Shown: positions 44,566 to 52,901 of the stretch, piece by piece
Numbering within the stretch: the first letter of the stretch is position 1
Layout of the letters: the number at the start of each line of letters is the position of its first letter
Program-made: the position numbers and the translations under genes
Source of the DNA: CAVTWD01 sp963738325
GTDB taxonomy: Bacteria; Actinomycetota; Acidimicrobiia; Acidimicrobiales; Ilumatobacteraceae
NCBI GenBank assembly: GCA_963738325.1
Contig: CAVTWD010000009.1
Location: forward strand, 124,001-188,000
Length of the DNA: 64,000 bases
Direction of reading: 5' to 3'
Notes under the pieces: generated by a model
The model's database searches: none
What the model was told of the DNA's origin: nothing
The model's input: the letters and a program-made list of their open reading frames with translations, nothing else

Positions 44566-45906
44566 CTACCCGCCGTCACCCAACGCTCGCCGGACGGCCG
44601 CGGCTAGCTCGGCGGCGGTGGCCGCGGCCCGGTCGGCGGTGGTCGCCTCGACCATCACCCGGATGAGGGGCTCGGTCCCGCTCGGCCGCACGAGAACCCG
44701 CCCGGTGCCGCCGAGCTCGGCTTCGGCGTGCGCGATGTCGTCGGCGATGATCGCCGCGACGTCCGGCTCGCGGCGGGTCACCACCACGTTGACCAGGACC
44801 TGCGGGAGTTGGGTCATGGCCGTCGCCGCCAGCTCTGCCAACGGCCGAGCGTGGCGCACGACGATGTCGGCCAGGAGAAGGCCCGTGAGGATCCCGTCGC
44901 CGGTCGTGGCCAGGTCGGTGAAGATCACGTGACCGCTCTGCTCGCCGCCGATGGAGTAGCCCCCGGCCTCCAGGGCCTCGAGCACGTAACGGTCACCGAC
45001 GGCCGTCTCGACCACGTTGATACCCGCCGCGTTCATGGCGAGGCGGAAGCCGAGGTTGCTCATCACCGTCACGACCACCGTGTCCCCGGCGAGGCGCCCC
45101 CGATCGCGGAAGTCGACCGCGCTGATGGCGATCACGTGATCTCCGTCGACGACGGCTCCGGTGTGGTCGACGGCGATGAGACGGTCGGCGTCACCGTCGA
45201 AGGCCAGACCGAGATCGGCGCCCGTCGCGGGCACCGCGGCCCGCAAGCCCTCGGGATGCGTCGCCCCGCACTCCGCGTTGATGTTGGTGCCGTCGGGGTC
45301 GGCATGGATGACTTCGACGCGTGCCCCGGCCCGTTCGAAGGCGCGCGGGGCGAGCTCGTAGGCGGCCCCATTGGCGCAGTCGAGCACGACGTGCAGGCCG
45401 TGGAGGGAACGCCCCTCGATGGCGGCGACGAGGTGAGCGGCGTACGCCTCCACCTCCTGTGGCCCCCGCCCGATGTGCCCGACAGCGGCGCCGGCCGGAC
45501 CCGTCGCCGGTTGCGCTACGACTGATCGCAGCTCGGCTTCGATCTTGGCCTCGACGTCGTCGGGCAGCTTGCGCCCGCCTCTGGCGAACAGCTTGATCCC
45601 GTTGTCCGAGAAGGGGTTGTGCGACGCGGACAGCATCGCCCCGGACACTCCTTCGACCGAGGCCACGTAGGCCACCGCCGGCGTCGGTACCACGCCGAGG
45701 ACCTCCACGGCGACGCCTTCGGCCGCGAACCCCGCGGCCAGGGCCGCCTCCAGCAGCGGCCCCGACACTCGTGTGTCGCGGCCGATGATGACACGGCGGC
45801 CGCCGAGGACGCGGGCCGCGGCCCGGCCGAGGGCGAGGGTCAGCTCAGGCGTGAGCTCCTGGTTGGCGACGCCCCGGACGCCGTCCGTGCCGAAGCGCAG
45901 CGGCAT
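44566..45906 (-). CDS. glmM: Phosphoglucosamine mutase
   Basis: Converts glucosamine 6-phosphate to glucosamine 1-phosphate on the way to UDP-GlcNAc. 446 residues, intact. The N-terminus PLRFGTDGVRGVAN, the phosphoserine loop in MLSASHNPFSDNG, the metal site FDGDADRLIAVD, the sugar loop GGEQSGHVIF and the C-terminal phosphate loop RPSGTEPLIRVMVE are all as in GlmM. It follows rpsI by 12 bp and precedes the glmS-like gene by 12 bp, giving one rplM-rpsI-glmM transcript. Confidence 0.97.
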   Translation of the reverse strand: MPLRFGTDGVRGVANQELTPELTLALGRAAARVLGGRRVIIGRDTRVSGPLLEAALAAGFAAEGVAVEVLGVVPTPAVAYVASVEGVSGAMLSASHNPFSDNGIKLFARGGRKLPDDVEAKIEAELRSVVAQPATGPAGAAVGHIGRGPQEVEAYAAHLVAAIEGRSLHGLHVVLDCANGAAYELAPRAFERAGARVEVIHADPDGTNINAECGATHPEGLRAAVPATGADLGLAFDGDADRLIAVDHTGAVVDGDHVIAISAVDFRDRGRLAGDTVVVTVMSNLGFRLAMNAAGINVVETAVGDRYVLEALEAGGYSIGGEQSGHVIFTDLATTGDGILTGLLLADIVVRHARPLAELAATAMTQLPQVLVNVVVTRREPDVAAIIADDIAHAEAELGGTGRVLVRPSGTEPLIRVMVEATTADRAAATAAELAAAVRRALGDGG

Positions 45907-45918
45907 GGGTGCCTCGAT

Positions 45919-46311
45919 TCAGCGCTTCGAGTACTGCGGCGCCTTGCGCGCCTTCTTCAACCCGTACTTCTTGCTCTCCTTCTCGCGGGCGTCGCGAGTG
46001 AGCAAGCCGGCTCGCTTCAGGGTGGGGCGCAGATCGCCGTCGAGCCCGGCGAGGGCCCGGGCGAGGGCCAGGCGCAGGGCACCGGCCTGGCCCGTGACGC
46101 CCCCACCGCCCAGGGTGGCGTCCACGTCGTAGACGTCGTCGGTGCTGGTGACCCGCAACGGCTCGAGGGCCACCATCCGATGCGTGGGGTTGGGGAAGTA
46201 GTGCTCGAGCTCACGGCGGTTCACGACGACCTTGCCGGACCCGGGCCGCAGGCGGACGCGCGCGATGGCCTCCTTGCGGCGGCCGGTGGACTGGACGAGC
46301 GGCTTGGACAC
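45919..46311 (-). CDS. rpsI: Ribosomal protein S9
   Basis: 130 residues, intact. VQSTGRRKEAIARVRLRPG at the start and the basic tail KKYGLKKARKAPQYSKR are diagnostic; that tail reaches the P-site tRNA on the small subunit. It follows rplM by 14 bp, the normal L13-S9 pair. Confidence 0.98.
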   Translation of the reverse strand: MSKPLVQSTGRRKEAIARVRLRPGSGKVVVNRRELEHYFPNPTHRMVALEPLRVTSTDDVYDVDATLGGGGVTGQAGALRLALARALAGLDGDLRPTLKRAGLLTRDAREKESKKYGLKKARKAPQYSKR

Positions 46312-46325
46312 GACGCTTCCTTCGG

Positions 46326-46772
46326 TCAGCGGGCCTTGGCGTGGGCCAGCTCGAGGGGCTCGGGCTGCTGGGCCTGGTGGGGGTGCTCGGGCCCGGCGTA
46401 GACCTTCAACTTCTTGAGCATGCGCCGGCCCAGGGGGCCCTTCGGCAACATGCCCTTGATCGACCGGCGGAGCGCGTCCTCCGGCCGCCGCGCCAGGAAC
46501 TGCGCGTATGACTCACGCCGGATCCCGCCCGGGTACCCCGAATGACGGATGATCTCCTTCTCCGTGGCCTTCCCCGCGGTCAGCACGACCTTGCTGGCGT
46601 TGACGATGACGACATGGTCACCGGTGTCGAGGTGCGGGGCGAAGGTGGGCTTGTGCTTGCCTCGGAGGAGACGGGCCACCTCGGTGCACAGGCGCCCGAG
46701 CACCAGGCCGTCGGCATCGATCACGTGCCAGGCGCGGTGGATCTCGCTGGGTTTCGGGGAGTACGTGCGCAT
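46326..46772 (-). CDS. rplM: Ribosomal protein L13
   Basis: 148 residues from ATG 46772. WHVIDADGLVLGRLCTEVA, GDHVVIVNASKVVLTAGK and MLPKGPLGRRMLKKLKVYAG are the standard L13 blocks. GAGAAGG lies before the start as ribosome-binding site. First gene of rplM-rpsI-glmM-glmS-like-acpS, with a promoter at 46829-46858. Confidence 0.98.
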   Translation of the reverse strand: MRTYSPKPSEIHRAWHVIDADGLVLGRLCTEVARLLRGKHKPTFAPHLDTGDHVVIVNASKVVLTAGKATEKEIIRHSGYPGGIRRESYAQFLARRPEDALRRSIKGMLPKGPLGRRMLKKLKVYAGPEHPHQAQQPEPLELAHAKAR

Positions 46773-46828
46773 CGTGAACCTTCTCGGGGCCGCGCCACGA
46801 CCAGGACGCCTTGGGGCGGAACCGATGA

Positions 46829-46858
46829 AGGATACGGGCCGCAGGGCCACAACGGCAA
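46829..46858 (-). promoter_or_regulatory. Promoter TTGCCG-N18-TATCCT of the rplM operon
   Basis: -35 TTGCCG at 46853-46858 and -10 TATCCT at 46829-46834, read on the minus strand. Transcription would start near 46822, giving a leader of about 50 nt that includes the ribosome-binding site. Confidence 0.65.
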
Positions 46859-46928
46859 GCCGCTCGGGAGATTCCGGACCGCCGGCCGATCGCGAGATTC
46901 GGCGGCGTACACCGCGGCCACGCTTCTC

Positions 46929-46973
46929 GGGTGCCGCCGCCTCCGGGTGGGCGCGTCGAAGGCGGCGGCACCC
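46929..46973 (-). terminator. 13-bp perfect hairpin between truA and rplM
   Basis: GGGTGCCGCCGCC pairs with GGCGGCGGCACCC across a 19-nt loop. It is placed 57 bp after the truA stop and upstream of the rplM promoter, so it most likely ends the alpha-operon transcript. No T tract. Confidence 0.6.
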
Positions 46974-47029
46974 ATCTCGGGCTACCCGATGTGACCCGGC
47001 GACAAACCCTCCCCCAGCCCCTCCGCCGC

Positions 47030-47848
47030 CTATGCGGGGCGAGGCTGGCCGCGGCTTCGGCGAGGCGGAGGATCGTCGCCGTAGCCGACCTCCCACAGAC
47101 AGAGGCCGTGGGACGGGGCGAGCTGGCCGGCCGCGCCGCGGTCCCGCGCTCGGAGGATGGCGGCCACGTCGCCGGGGCGGAGGCGCCCTGACCCGGCGTC
47201 GACGAGGGTGCCTGTCACGGAGCGCACCATCTGGTGGCAGAAGGCGTTCGCTCGGACGTCGAACCGCAACAGCCCGTCGCCGAGGTCGGTCCAACCTGCA
47301 TCGAGGACGCGGCGCACCAAGGGGACGGGCGGGTCGCCCTCGCCCACCCTCGGGCGCCGGCAGAACGACGAGAAGTCGTGCTCCCCGATCAGCGGATCAC
47401 AAGCCAGTTCGAGCAACGCCAATCGCAAGGGGCGCGTGACGTGCCATGTCGTGGAGGCCAGGAACGGGTCGGGCACCTCCCGGTTGAGCACGGTGTACCG
47501 GTACAGACGCCAACGCGCCGAGAAGCGAGCGTGGAAGTCGGGTGAGACCGCGGTGGCGGAGCGCACGACAAGGGCTGGGGCGCACTGCGCGTTGACGCTG
47601 CGCTGCATCCGGGCGAGGTCGACGCCCGCCTCGGTGTCGAAGGACACGACCTGGCCCCACGCATGCACGCCTTTGTCCGTGCGACCGGCGCCAGCGAGCT
47701 CAACCGGATGGCCGAGCACCCGTTCGAGCGCACGCCGCAGCGTGGCGGCCACGGTGACGACCCCACCATTCTCAGCGAAGCCGTGGAACCCCGAGCCGTC
47801 GTAGGCGACCACGAGCTTGACCCGTTGCGCCAGCCGGTCGGCGCTCAC
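47030..47848 (-). CDS. truA: tRNA pseudouridine(38-40) synthase TruA
   Basis: Makes pseudouridine in the anticodon arm. 272 residues, intact. VAYDGSGFHGFAEN near the N-terminus, the catalytic Asp in AGAGRTDKGVHAWGQVV, FHARFSARWRLYRYTV and NAFCHQMVRSVTGTLVDAG are diagnostic. The last 20 residues are basic and disordered. It follows rplQ by 21 bp and is the last gene of the alpha operon, as in many actinobacteria. Confidence 0.97.
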   Translation of the reverse strand: MSADRLAQRVKLVVAYDGSGFHGFAENGGVVTVAATLRRALERVLGHPVELAGAGRTDKGVHAWGQVVSFDTEAGVDLARMQRSVNAQCAPALVVRSATAVSPDFHARFSARWRLYRYTVLNREVPDPFLASTTWHVTRPLRLALLELACDPLIGEHDFSSFCRRPRVGEGDPPVPLVRRVLDAGWTDLGDGLLRFDVRANAFCHQMVRSVTGTLVDAGSGRLRPGDVAAILRARDRGAAGQLAPSHGLCLWEVGYGDDPPPRRSRGQPRPA

Positions 47849-47869
47849 CGCGGACGCGCTCCGAAGGGG

Positions 47870-48223
47870 CTACACGAACTCGATCCGGGCCATGGGCGCG
47901 TTGTCACCCTGGCGAGGACCGAGCTTCAGGACCCGCGTGTACCCGCCCGGGCGTTCCGCGTAGCGGGGGGCGACCTCGTTCACGAGCTTGGCCGTCATCT
48001 CCTTGTCGTTGAGGTAGGCCTGGATGTCACGGATGCGGTGCAGGCCTCCCTTCTTCGCCTTGGTGACGAGCTTCTCCGCGACGGGTCGGAGCGCCTTGGC
48101 CTTGGCCTCGGTGGTGACGATGCCCTCGGCCGCGATCAAGGAGGCGACGAGGTTGGCCATCATGAGCCGCTGGTGGGCGGCATCACCGCCGAAGCGGCGC
48201 GAGCGGCGAGGGGTGGCAGGCAT
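47870..48223 (-). CDS. rplQ: Ribosomal protein L17
   Basis: 117 residues, intact: RFGGDAAHQRLMMANLVASL, then VTTEAKAKALRPVAEKLVTK, and the end GYTRVLKLGPRQGDNAPMA, which are standard L17 blocks. It follows rpoA by 13 bp. Confidence 0.97.
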   Translation of the reverse strand: MPATPRRSRRFGGDAAHQRLMMANLVASLIAAEGIVTTEAKAKALRPVAEKLVTKAKKGGLHRIRDIQAYLNDKEMTAKLVNEVAPRYAERPGGYTRVLKLGPRQGDNAPMARIEFV

Positions 48224-48236
48224 CGCTGGTTCCTCC

Positions 48237-49172
48237 TCAGCCCCGCAGCGTCAGGCCGCGCTCATCGAGCTTGGCCTTCACCTCGTCGAGCGACTTCTGC
48301 CCGAAGTTCGTGATGTTCAGGAGGTCCTCCTCGGTCTTCTGGAGGAGCTCGCCGATCGAGTTGATCTGGGCCCGCTTCAGGCAGTTCCGTGGGCGCTCGG
48401 AGAGGTCGAGGTCTTCGATGGGCAGGTCGAGGTCGGGGGAGCCGGCGGCCACGCCGGGCACCTCCCCCAGCTCGAGGCCCTGCGGGTTCTCGCTCAAGTT
48501 CGCCACCAGCTCGACCAGCTCCCGCAGGGTGGCCCCAGCGGAGGCCAGAGCCTCCTGTGGCGTGATGGACCCATCGGTCTCGATGTCGAGCACGAGCCGG
48601 TCGTACTCGGTGGACTGCTCGACCCGAGTGGGCTCGACGTTGAAGGTGACCCGGCGCACGGGGCTGAAGATGGCGTCCATCGGGATCAGGCCGATGGTCT
48701 TCTCCGCGGTCTCCCGGTCGGCCGACAAGTAGCCGCGCCCGCGCTCGACGGTGAGATCGACGGCGAGGCGGGCCTTGGCATTCAGATCGGCCAGGTGGAG
48801 GTCGGTGTTGAGGATCTCGATCTCGCTCGGGACCTTGATGTCACCGGCGACCACCTCGGCGGGGCCGCGCATGTCGAGACGCACGATCACCGGCTCGTCG
48901 GAGGTGCTGGTGAGGACGACGTCCTTCAGGTTCAGGATGATGTCGGTGACGTCTTCGGTGACGCCGCCGATCGTGTCGAACTCGTGCAGGGCGTCGTCGA
49001 AGCGCACCATCGTGATGGCCGCGCCCGGGATCGACGACAACAGCGTGCGCCGAAGGGAGTTGCCGATCGTGTAGCCGAACCCGGGCTCGAGCGGCCCGAC
49101 GGCGAACCTCTGGCGGCTCCCTTCGGGATCGCCGAGCGGCTCGACGGTCGGGCGCTGGATCTTCAGCAACAT
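48237..49172 (-). CDS. rpoA: RNA polymerase alpha subunit
   Basis: 311 residues, intact. The N-terminal dimerisation domain has PLEPGFGYTIGNSLRRTLLS and GAAITMVRFDDALHEF, and the C-terminal domain, which binds DNA and activators, has LNLTEL-like RPRNCLKRAQINSIGELLQK and LNITNFGQKSLDEVKAKL. The acidic linker (PGVAAGSPDLDLPIEDL) separates them. It follows rpsD by 29 bp. Confidence 0.98.
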   Translation of the reverse strand: MLLKIQRPTVEPLGDPEGSRQRFAVGPLEPGFGYTIGNSLRRTLLSSIPGAAITMVRFDDALHEFDTIGGVTEDVTDIILNLKDVVLTSTSDEPVIVRLDMRGPAEVVAGDIKVPSEIEILNTDLHLADLNAKARLAVDLTVERGRGYLSADRETAEKTIGLIPMDAIFSPVRRVTFNVEPTRVEQSTEYDRLVLDIETDGSITPQEALASAGATLRELVELVANLSENPQGLELGEVPGVAAGSPDLDLPIEDLDLSERPRNCLKRAQINSIGELLQKTEEDLLNITNFGQKSLDEVKAKLDERGLTLRG

Positions 49173-49201
49173 GGCGTTTCCTCGGGCTGTCGGATGGGGG
49201 G

Positions 49202-49828
49202 TTACTTCGAGTAGAGCTCGACGATGAGTTGCTCGCGCACCGGTACGTCGATGTGGGCGCGCAACGGCAGCTCTCGCACGGTGACCTGGTTGCCGCCGTC
49301 GGCCCCTTCGAGCCAGGCGGGAAGAGCCCGGTCGAGGGTGTCGACGTTGTTGCGGACGACGATCATCGAGCGGCCCTTCGCGCCAAGCGTCACCACGTCG
49401 CCCTTGCGCACCTGGTAGCTGGGAACGGTGACTCGCTTCCCGTTGACGAGCACGTGCCCGTGCCGCACGAGCTGGCGGGCCTGCGAACGGCTCGAGCCCC
49501 AGCAGGCCCGGAAGGCGACGTTGTCGAGGCGTGTCTCGAGCAGGCGCAGCAGGTTCTCGCCGGTGACCCCGGACTGGCGGGAAGCCTCGGAGTACGCGTT
49601 GCGGAACTGCTTCTCCATGAGCCCGTAGATGCGGCGAGCCTTCTGCTTCTCACGCAGCTGGACGAGGTACTCGGAGCCGGTGGACCGACGGCTGCGGCCG
49701 TGATCGCCGGGCGGGTAGGGGCGCCGCTCGATCGGGCACTTCATGGTGTCGCATTTGGTGCCCTTCAGGTACAGCTTCATGCGCTCGCGGCGGCAGAGCC
49801 GGCACACCGGGCCGGTGTAGCGAGCCAT
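49202..49828 (-). CDS. rpsD: Ribosomal protein S4
   Basis: 208 residues. MARYTGPVCRLCRRERMKL and CDTMKCPIERRPYPPG carry the zinc-binding cysteines of C+ type S4. The S4 RNA-binding domain is LETRLDNVAFRACWGSSRSQ with RQLVRHGHVLVNGKRV. Its ATG overlaps the rpsK stop (TGATG). Confidence 0.98.
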   Translation of the reverse strand: MARYTGPVCRLCRRERMKLYLKGTKCDTMKCPIERRPYPPGDHGRSRRSTGSEYLVQLREKQKARRIYGLMEKQFRNAYSEASRQSGVTGENLLRLLETRLDNVAFRACWGSSRSQARQLVRHGHVLVNGKRVTVPSYQVRKGDVVTLGAKGRSMIVVRNNVDTLDRALPAWLEGADGGNQVTVRELPLRAHIDVPVREQLIVELYSK

Positions 49829-50226
49829 CAGACCCTCCGCCGCTTCGGCTGGCGGCACCCGTTGTGGGGCACAGGCGTGACGTCCTTGATGCCCGACACC
49901 TCGATGCCGGTGTTCTGCAGCGAGCGGATGGCCGTCTCCCGACCCGAGCCCGGGCCCTTGACGAGCACCTCCACCTTGCGCATGCCGTGCTCCATGGCGC
50001 TGCGCGCCGCCTTCTCGGCCGCGAGCTGGGCCACGAAGGGGGTCGACTTCCGCGAGCCCTTGAAACCGACGTTGCCGGCCGAGGCCCACGAGATCACGTT
50101 GCCCTCGGTATCGGTGATGGTGACGATCGTGTTGTTGAACGACGACTTGATGTGCGCCACCCCGTAGGCGACGTTCTTGCGTTCCTTCTTGCGGGGGCGA
50201 CGGCCCCCGGGCTTCGGCTTGGCCAT
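49828..50226 (-). CDS. rpsK: Ribosomal protein S11
   Basis: 132 residues, intact. GVAHIKSSFNNTIVTITD, WASAGNVGFKGSRKSTPFVA and VKGPGSGRETAIRSLQ are standard; the C-terminus PHNGCRQPKRRRV is the usual one. A basic start KPGGRRPRKKERKN is typical of actinobacteria. Confidence 0.98.
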   Translation of the reverse strand: MAKPKPGGRRPRKKERKNVAYGVAHIKSSFNNTIVTITDTEGNVISWASAGNVGFKGSRKSTPFVAQLAAEKAARSAMEHGMRKVEVLVKGPGSGRETAIRSLQNTGIEVSGIKDVTPVPHNGCRQPKRRRV

Positions 50227-50229
50227 CCC

Positions 50230-50610
50230 CTACTTCCTCACGACCTTCTTCTTGTTGGCGACCGTCCGCTTCGGGCCCTTGCGGGTGCGGGCGTTGGTGT
50301 GGGTGCGCTGGCCCCGGACAGGAAGCCCCTTGCGATGGCGGATGCCCTGGTACGAGCCGATCTCCATCTTCCGCTTGATGTCCTGGGCCACGTCGCGGCG
50401 GAGATCGCCCTCGACCCGCAGGTTGGTGTCGACGTAGCCGCGGATCTTGTTGACCTCTTCGTCGGTCAGATCGCGGACACGCGTGTCGGAATCGATGCCC
50501 GTCGCGTCGCAGATCTTCTGCGCGGTGGGTCGGCCGATGCCGAAGATGTAGGTGAGGCTGATCTCGAGCCGCTTCTCACGCGGGATGTCGACACCAGAGA
50601 TACGGGCCAT
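50230..50610 (-). CDS. rpsM: Ribosomal protein S13
   Basis: 126 residues, intact. ARISGVDIPREKRLEISLTY, GIGRPTAQKICDATGID, and the conserved loop RGIRHRKGLPVRGQRTHTNA with the basic tail RKGPKRTVANKKKVVRK, which contacts the decoding-site tRNA. Confidence 0.98.
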   Translation of the reverse strand: MARISGVDIPREKRLEISLTYIFGIGRPTAQKICDATGIDSDTRVRDLTDEEVNKIRGYVDTNLRVEGDLRRDVAQDIKRKMEIGSYQGIRHRKGLPVRGQRTHTNARTRKGPKRTVANKKKVVRK

Positions 50611-50622
50611 GACGCTCCTCGT

Positions 50623-50736
50623 CTAACCCTGGCGCTGCTTGTGCCGGGGGTTCTCGCAGATGACGTGGACCCGCCCGTGACGGCGGATCACCTTGCACTT
50701 CTCACAGATTCTCTTGACGCTCGGTCGCACCTTCAT
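50623..50736 (-). CDS. rpmJ: Ribosomal protein L36
   Basis: 37 residues, ATG 50736 to TAG 50623. MKVRPSVKRICEKCKVIRRH, then GRVHVICENPRHKQRQG. The C-C-C-H zinc motif (CEKC, C, H) marks the zinc-binding form. It sits between infA and rpsM as usual. Confidence 0.97.
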   Translation of the reverse strand: MKVRPSVKRICEKCKVIRRHGRVHVICENPRHKQRQG

Positions 50737-50748
50737 CGGTTGCGCTCT

Positions 50749-50973
50749 CTACTTGTAGCGGTAGGTGATCCGGCCCCTGCCCAGGTCGTACGGCGTGAGC
50801 TCGACTTGGACGCGATCGCCGGGGAGGATGCGGATGTAGTGCATGCGCATCTTTCCCGAGATGTGCGCGAGGACCTTGTGTCCGTTTTCGAGCTCCACCC
50901 GGAACATGGCATTCGGGAGGGGCTCGACGACGGTCCCTTCCAGGACGATCGCGTCTCTGTTGGCCTTGGGCAG
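50749..50973 (-). CDS. infA: Translation initiation factor IF-1, apparently with a CTG start
   Basis: OB-fold factor binding the A site during initiation. VVEPLPNAMFRVELENGHKV, LAHISGKMRMHYIRILPGDR and ELTPYDLGRGRITYRYK are invariant IF-1 blocks. The family begins MPK; here the codons read CTG-CCC-AAG at 50973, with GAGGAG seven bases before the CTG and no ATG, GTG or TTG at that place. CTG 50973 therefore looks like the start (74 residues). Alternatives are a start upstream in the same open frame or a sequencing error. Promoter at 51052-51080. Confidence 0.93.
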   Translation of the reverse strand: MPKANRDAIVLEGTVVEPLPNAMFRVELENGHKVLAHISGKMRMHYIRILPGDRVQVELTPYDLGRGRITYRYK

Positions 50974-51051
50974 CGGGGCACTCCTCGTGGGCGGACGACG
51001 GGACAGGCCCCGGGGGTCGCGCGCACACGACGGCCCGAGGGCCGACCGACA

Positions 51052-51080
51052 ATGGTACCGGCGGGCAGGGCGGACGCCAA
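51052..51080 (-). promoter_or_regulatory. Promoter TTGGCG-N17-TACCAT of the infA-rpmJ-rpsM... operon
   Basis: -35 TTGGCG at 51075-51080 and -10 TACCAT at 51052-51057 on the minus strand. It gives the alpha-operon genes their own promoter, as needed because the plus-strand gene at 51179 interrupts the cluster. Confidence 0.7.
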
Positions 51081-51178
51081 GTCCCCGGCCAACCGCGCCG
51101 AACCGAGCCGCGGCGTGCCCGGCCGATCCCACCGTAGCCGGGACGCGCCCCGGGCCGGAACCTGCTAGTGGTGCGCTG

Positions 51179-51418
51179 GTGGACGACGACGAGGCCGAGC
51201 CCGGGCTGGTCACGCTACCGCCCCGCCCGCCGCGGCCCTGGTGGGTCCACTGGGCGGCCGACAGCCTCGCCGTCTTCCTCGTGATCATCCCGTTCACGTT
51301 CCACGAGCTCGACCTCGCGGTCTTCGTGGCCGCCACGGCCGGAGCCGTCTTGATGTCCGTCACGCAATGGCTCGAGCGTCGTCACCTGGCCGAGCGCGAG
51401 GAGCGGGCCAAGGGCTGA
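51179..51418 (+). CDS. Small two-helix membrane protein inside the ribosomal supercluster
   Basis: 79 residues from GTG 51179. An acidic N-terminus with VDDDEAEPG and a proline-rich PPRPPRPWW lead to two hydrophobic helices (DSLAVFLVIIPFTF and LDLAVFVAATAGAVLMSV), then a charged ERRHLAEREERAKG tail. It is on the opposite strand from all neighbours, between map (10 bp between stops) and infA. I do not recognise the family. The coding potential is moderate: amino-acid composition is sensible, but the ribosome-binding site is not obvious. Confidence 0.55.
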   Translation: MDDDEAEPGLVTLPPRPPRPWWVHWAADSLAVFLVIIPFTFHELDLAVFVAATAGAVLMSVTQWLERRHLAEREERAKG

Positions 51419-51428
51419 CCGCCCTGGG

Positions 51429-52190
51429 TCAGGGACGAGTCAGGATCTCAGGACCGTCGTCGGTCAGGACCACGGTGTGCTCGGCGTGGGCGGCCAGGCC
51501 GCCGTCGCGGGTCACGACGCTCCAGCCGTCGTCGAGCACGCGCACGTCGCCCCGGCCGGCCGTGAGCATCGGCTCGATGGCCAAGGCCAGGCCGGGCAGC
51601 AGCCGGGGGCCGCGCCCGGGCTTGCCGAAGTTGGGGACGTCGGGCCGTTCGTGCATGGCCCGACCGATGCCGTGCCCGCAGTAGTCGCGGACGATCCCGA
51701 ACCCGTACCCGTCGATCACGCCCTGAACGGCCGCGCCGATGTCGGACAACCGGCCTTCGACCTTCATGGCCGCGATGCCGGCCGCCAGGGCGGCGTCGGC
51801 TGCGGCGACGAGGCGCGATCCCTCCTCGGTCACGGTGCCGACGGAGGCGCTGAAGGCAGCGTCGGCGTGCCAGCCCTCCACGATGGCGCCGCAGTCGATC
51901 GACACCAAGTCACCCTCTTCCAGGACTCTCGCGCCGGGGATGCCGTGGACGACCACGTCGTTCACCGAGGCGCAGATGACGGCCGGGTACCCGTGGTAGC
52001 CGAGGAAGTTCGAACGCGCTCCTCGCCGCTCCAGGACGTCGCGACCGACGGCGTCGAGCGCGGCCGTCGTGACGCCAGGGCGGATGGCGTGGCGGATCCG
52101 GGCGTGCATCTCGGCCACCACCTGCCCGGCCCGCCGCATGACCGCCAGCTCGTCACGCGAGCGGCGGGTGAGCGTCACGCCGATGCTCAC
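51429..52190 (-). CDS. map: Methionine aminopeptidase type I
   Basis: Removes the initiator methionine. 253 residues, intact. The five metal ligands are visible: SIDCGAIVEG (Asp), WHADAAFS (Asp), YCGHGIGRAMHERP (His), LALAIEPMLTAG (Glu) and AAHAEHTVVLT (Glu). GTG 52190 overlaps the adk stop by 4 bp (GTGA). Confidence 0.97.
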   Translation of the reverse strand: MSIGVTLTRRSRDELAVMRRAGQVVAEMHARIRHAIRPGVTTAALDAVGRDVLERRGARSNFLGYHGYPAVICASVNDVVVHGIPGARVLEEGDLVSIDCGAIVEGWHADAAFSASVGTVTEEGSRLVAAADAALAAGIAAMKVEGRLSDIGAAVQGVIDGYGFGIVRDYCGHGIGRAMHERPDVPNFGKPGRGPRLLPGLALAIEPMLTAGRGDVRVLDDGWSVVTRDGGLAAHAEHTVVLTDDGPEILTRP

Positions 52191-52867
52191 ACCATGGCCC
52201 CGCGCCGCCCGTCGCGGCGAGCCTCGATCACCTTGACGATCCGGTTCAGCACTTCCTCCGCCGTCCCGACACCGTCGACCACCTCGAGGAGCCCGATCTC
52301 CCGGTAGTGGCCGATCAGCGGGGCCGTCTGGCTCTCGTAGAGATCGAGCCGGCGGTTGATGGCCTCCTCGGTGTCATCGGCGCGCTGCACGACGTCGCCG
52401 CCGCACACATCGCAGAACCAGACGCGGCGCTCGGGGCCCGTTGACGAGTAGTTCGTCCCACAGTCCTGGCACACCCGTCGAGCAGCGAGGCGGCTGAGCA
52501 CGACCTCCCGAGGCACGTCGAGATCGATGACGACATGGATCGGCTTCTCACCCGTGATCGCCATGATCGCCTCGGCCTGGGCGACCGTGCGGGGGAAGCC
52601 GTCGAGGATGTAGCCGCGGGTCCGCGTGTCGTCGCGATGGAGGCGATCGGCGACGATGCCGATCATCACCTCGTCGGGCAGGAGCTCGCCCGAATCCATG
52701 TAGTACTTGGCTTCGAGGCCGAGCGGGGAGCGCTCCTTGACCGCGGCGCGGAGCATGTCGCCGGTGGAGATGTGCGGTACGACGTAGTGACGCGAGAGCC
52801 GGACGCACTGTGTCCCTTTCCCGGCGCCCTGGCGGCCGAGGATGATCAGCCGAGCCCCAGGGATCAC
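52187..52867 (-). CDS. adk: Adenylate kinase
   Basis: Interconverts ATP+AMP and 2 ADP. 226 residues, intact. The P-loop is LGRQGAGKGTQCVRLS at about 10-25, then HISTGDMLRAAV, GYILDGFPRTVAQA, and a lid with four cysteines (VCQDCGTNY, WFCDVCGG), so a zinc-bearing long form as in Gram-positives. GTG start at 52867, 34 bp after secY. Confidence 0.97.
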   Translation of the reverse strand: MIPGARLIILGRQGAGKGTQCVRLSRHYVVPHISTGDMLRAAVKERSPLGLEAKYYMDSGELLPDEVMIGIVADRLHRDDTRTRGYILDGFPRTVAQAEAIMAITGEKPIHVVIDLDVPREVVLSRLAARRVCQDCGTNYSSTGPERRVWFCDVCGGDVVQRADDTEEAINRRLDLYESQTAPLIGHYREIGLLEVVDGVGTAEEVLNRIVKVIEARRDGRRGAMV

Positions 52868-52901
52868 GCCGTGACCCTCGCCTCCGCACGATGGACGTCC
52901 G

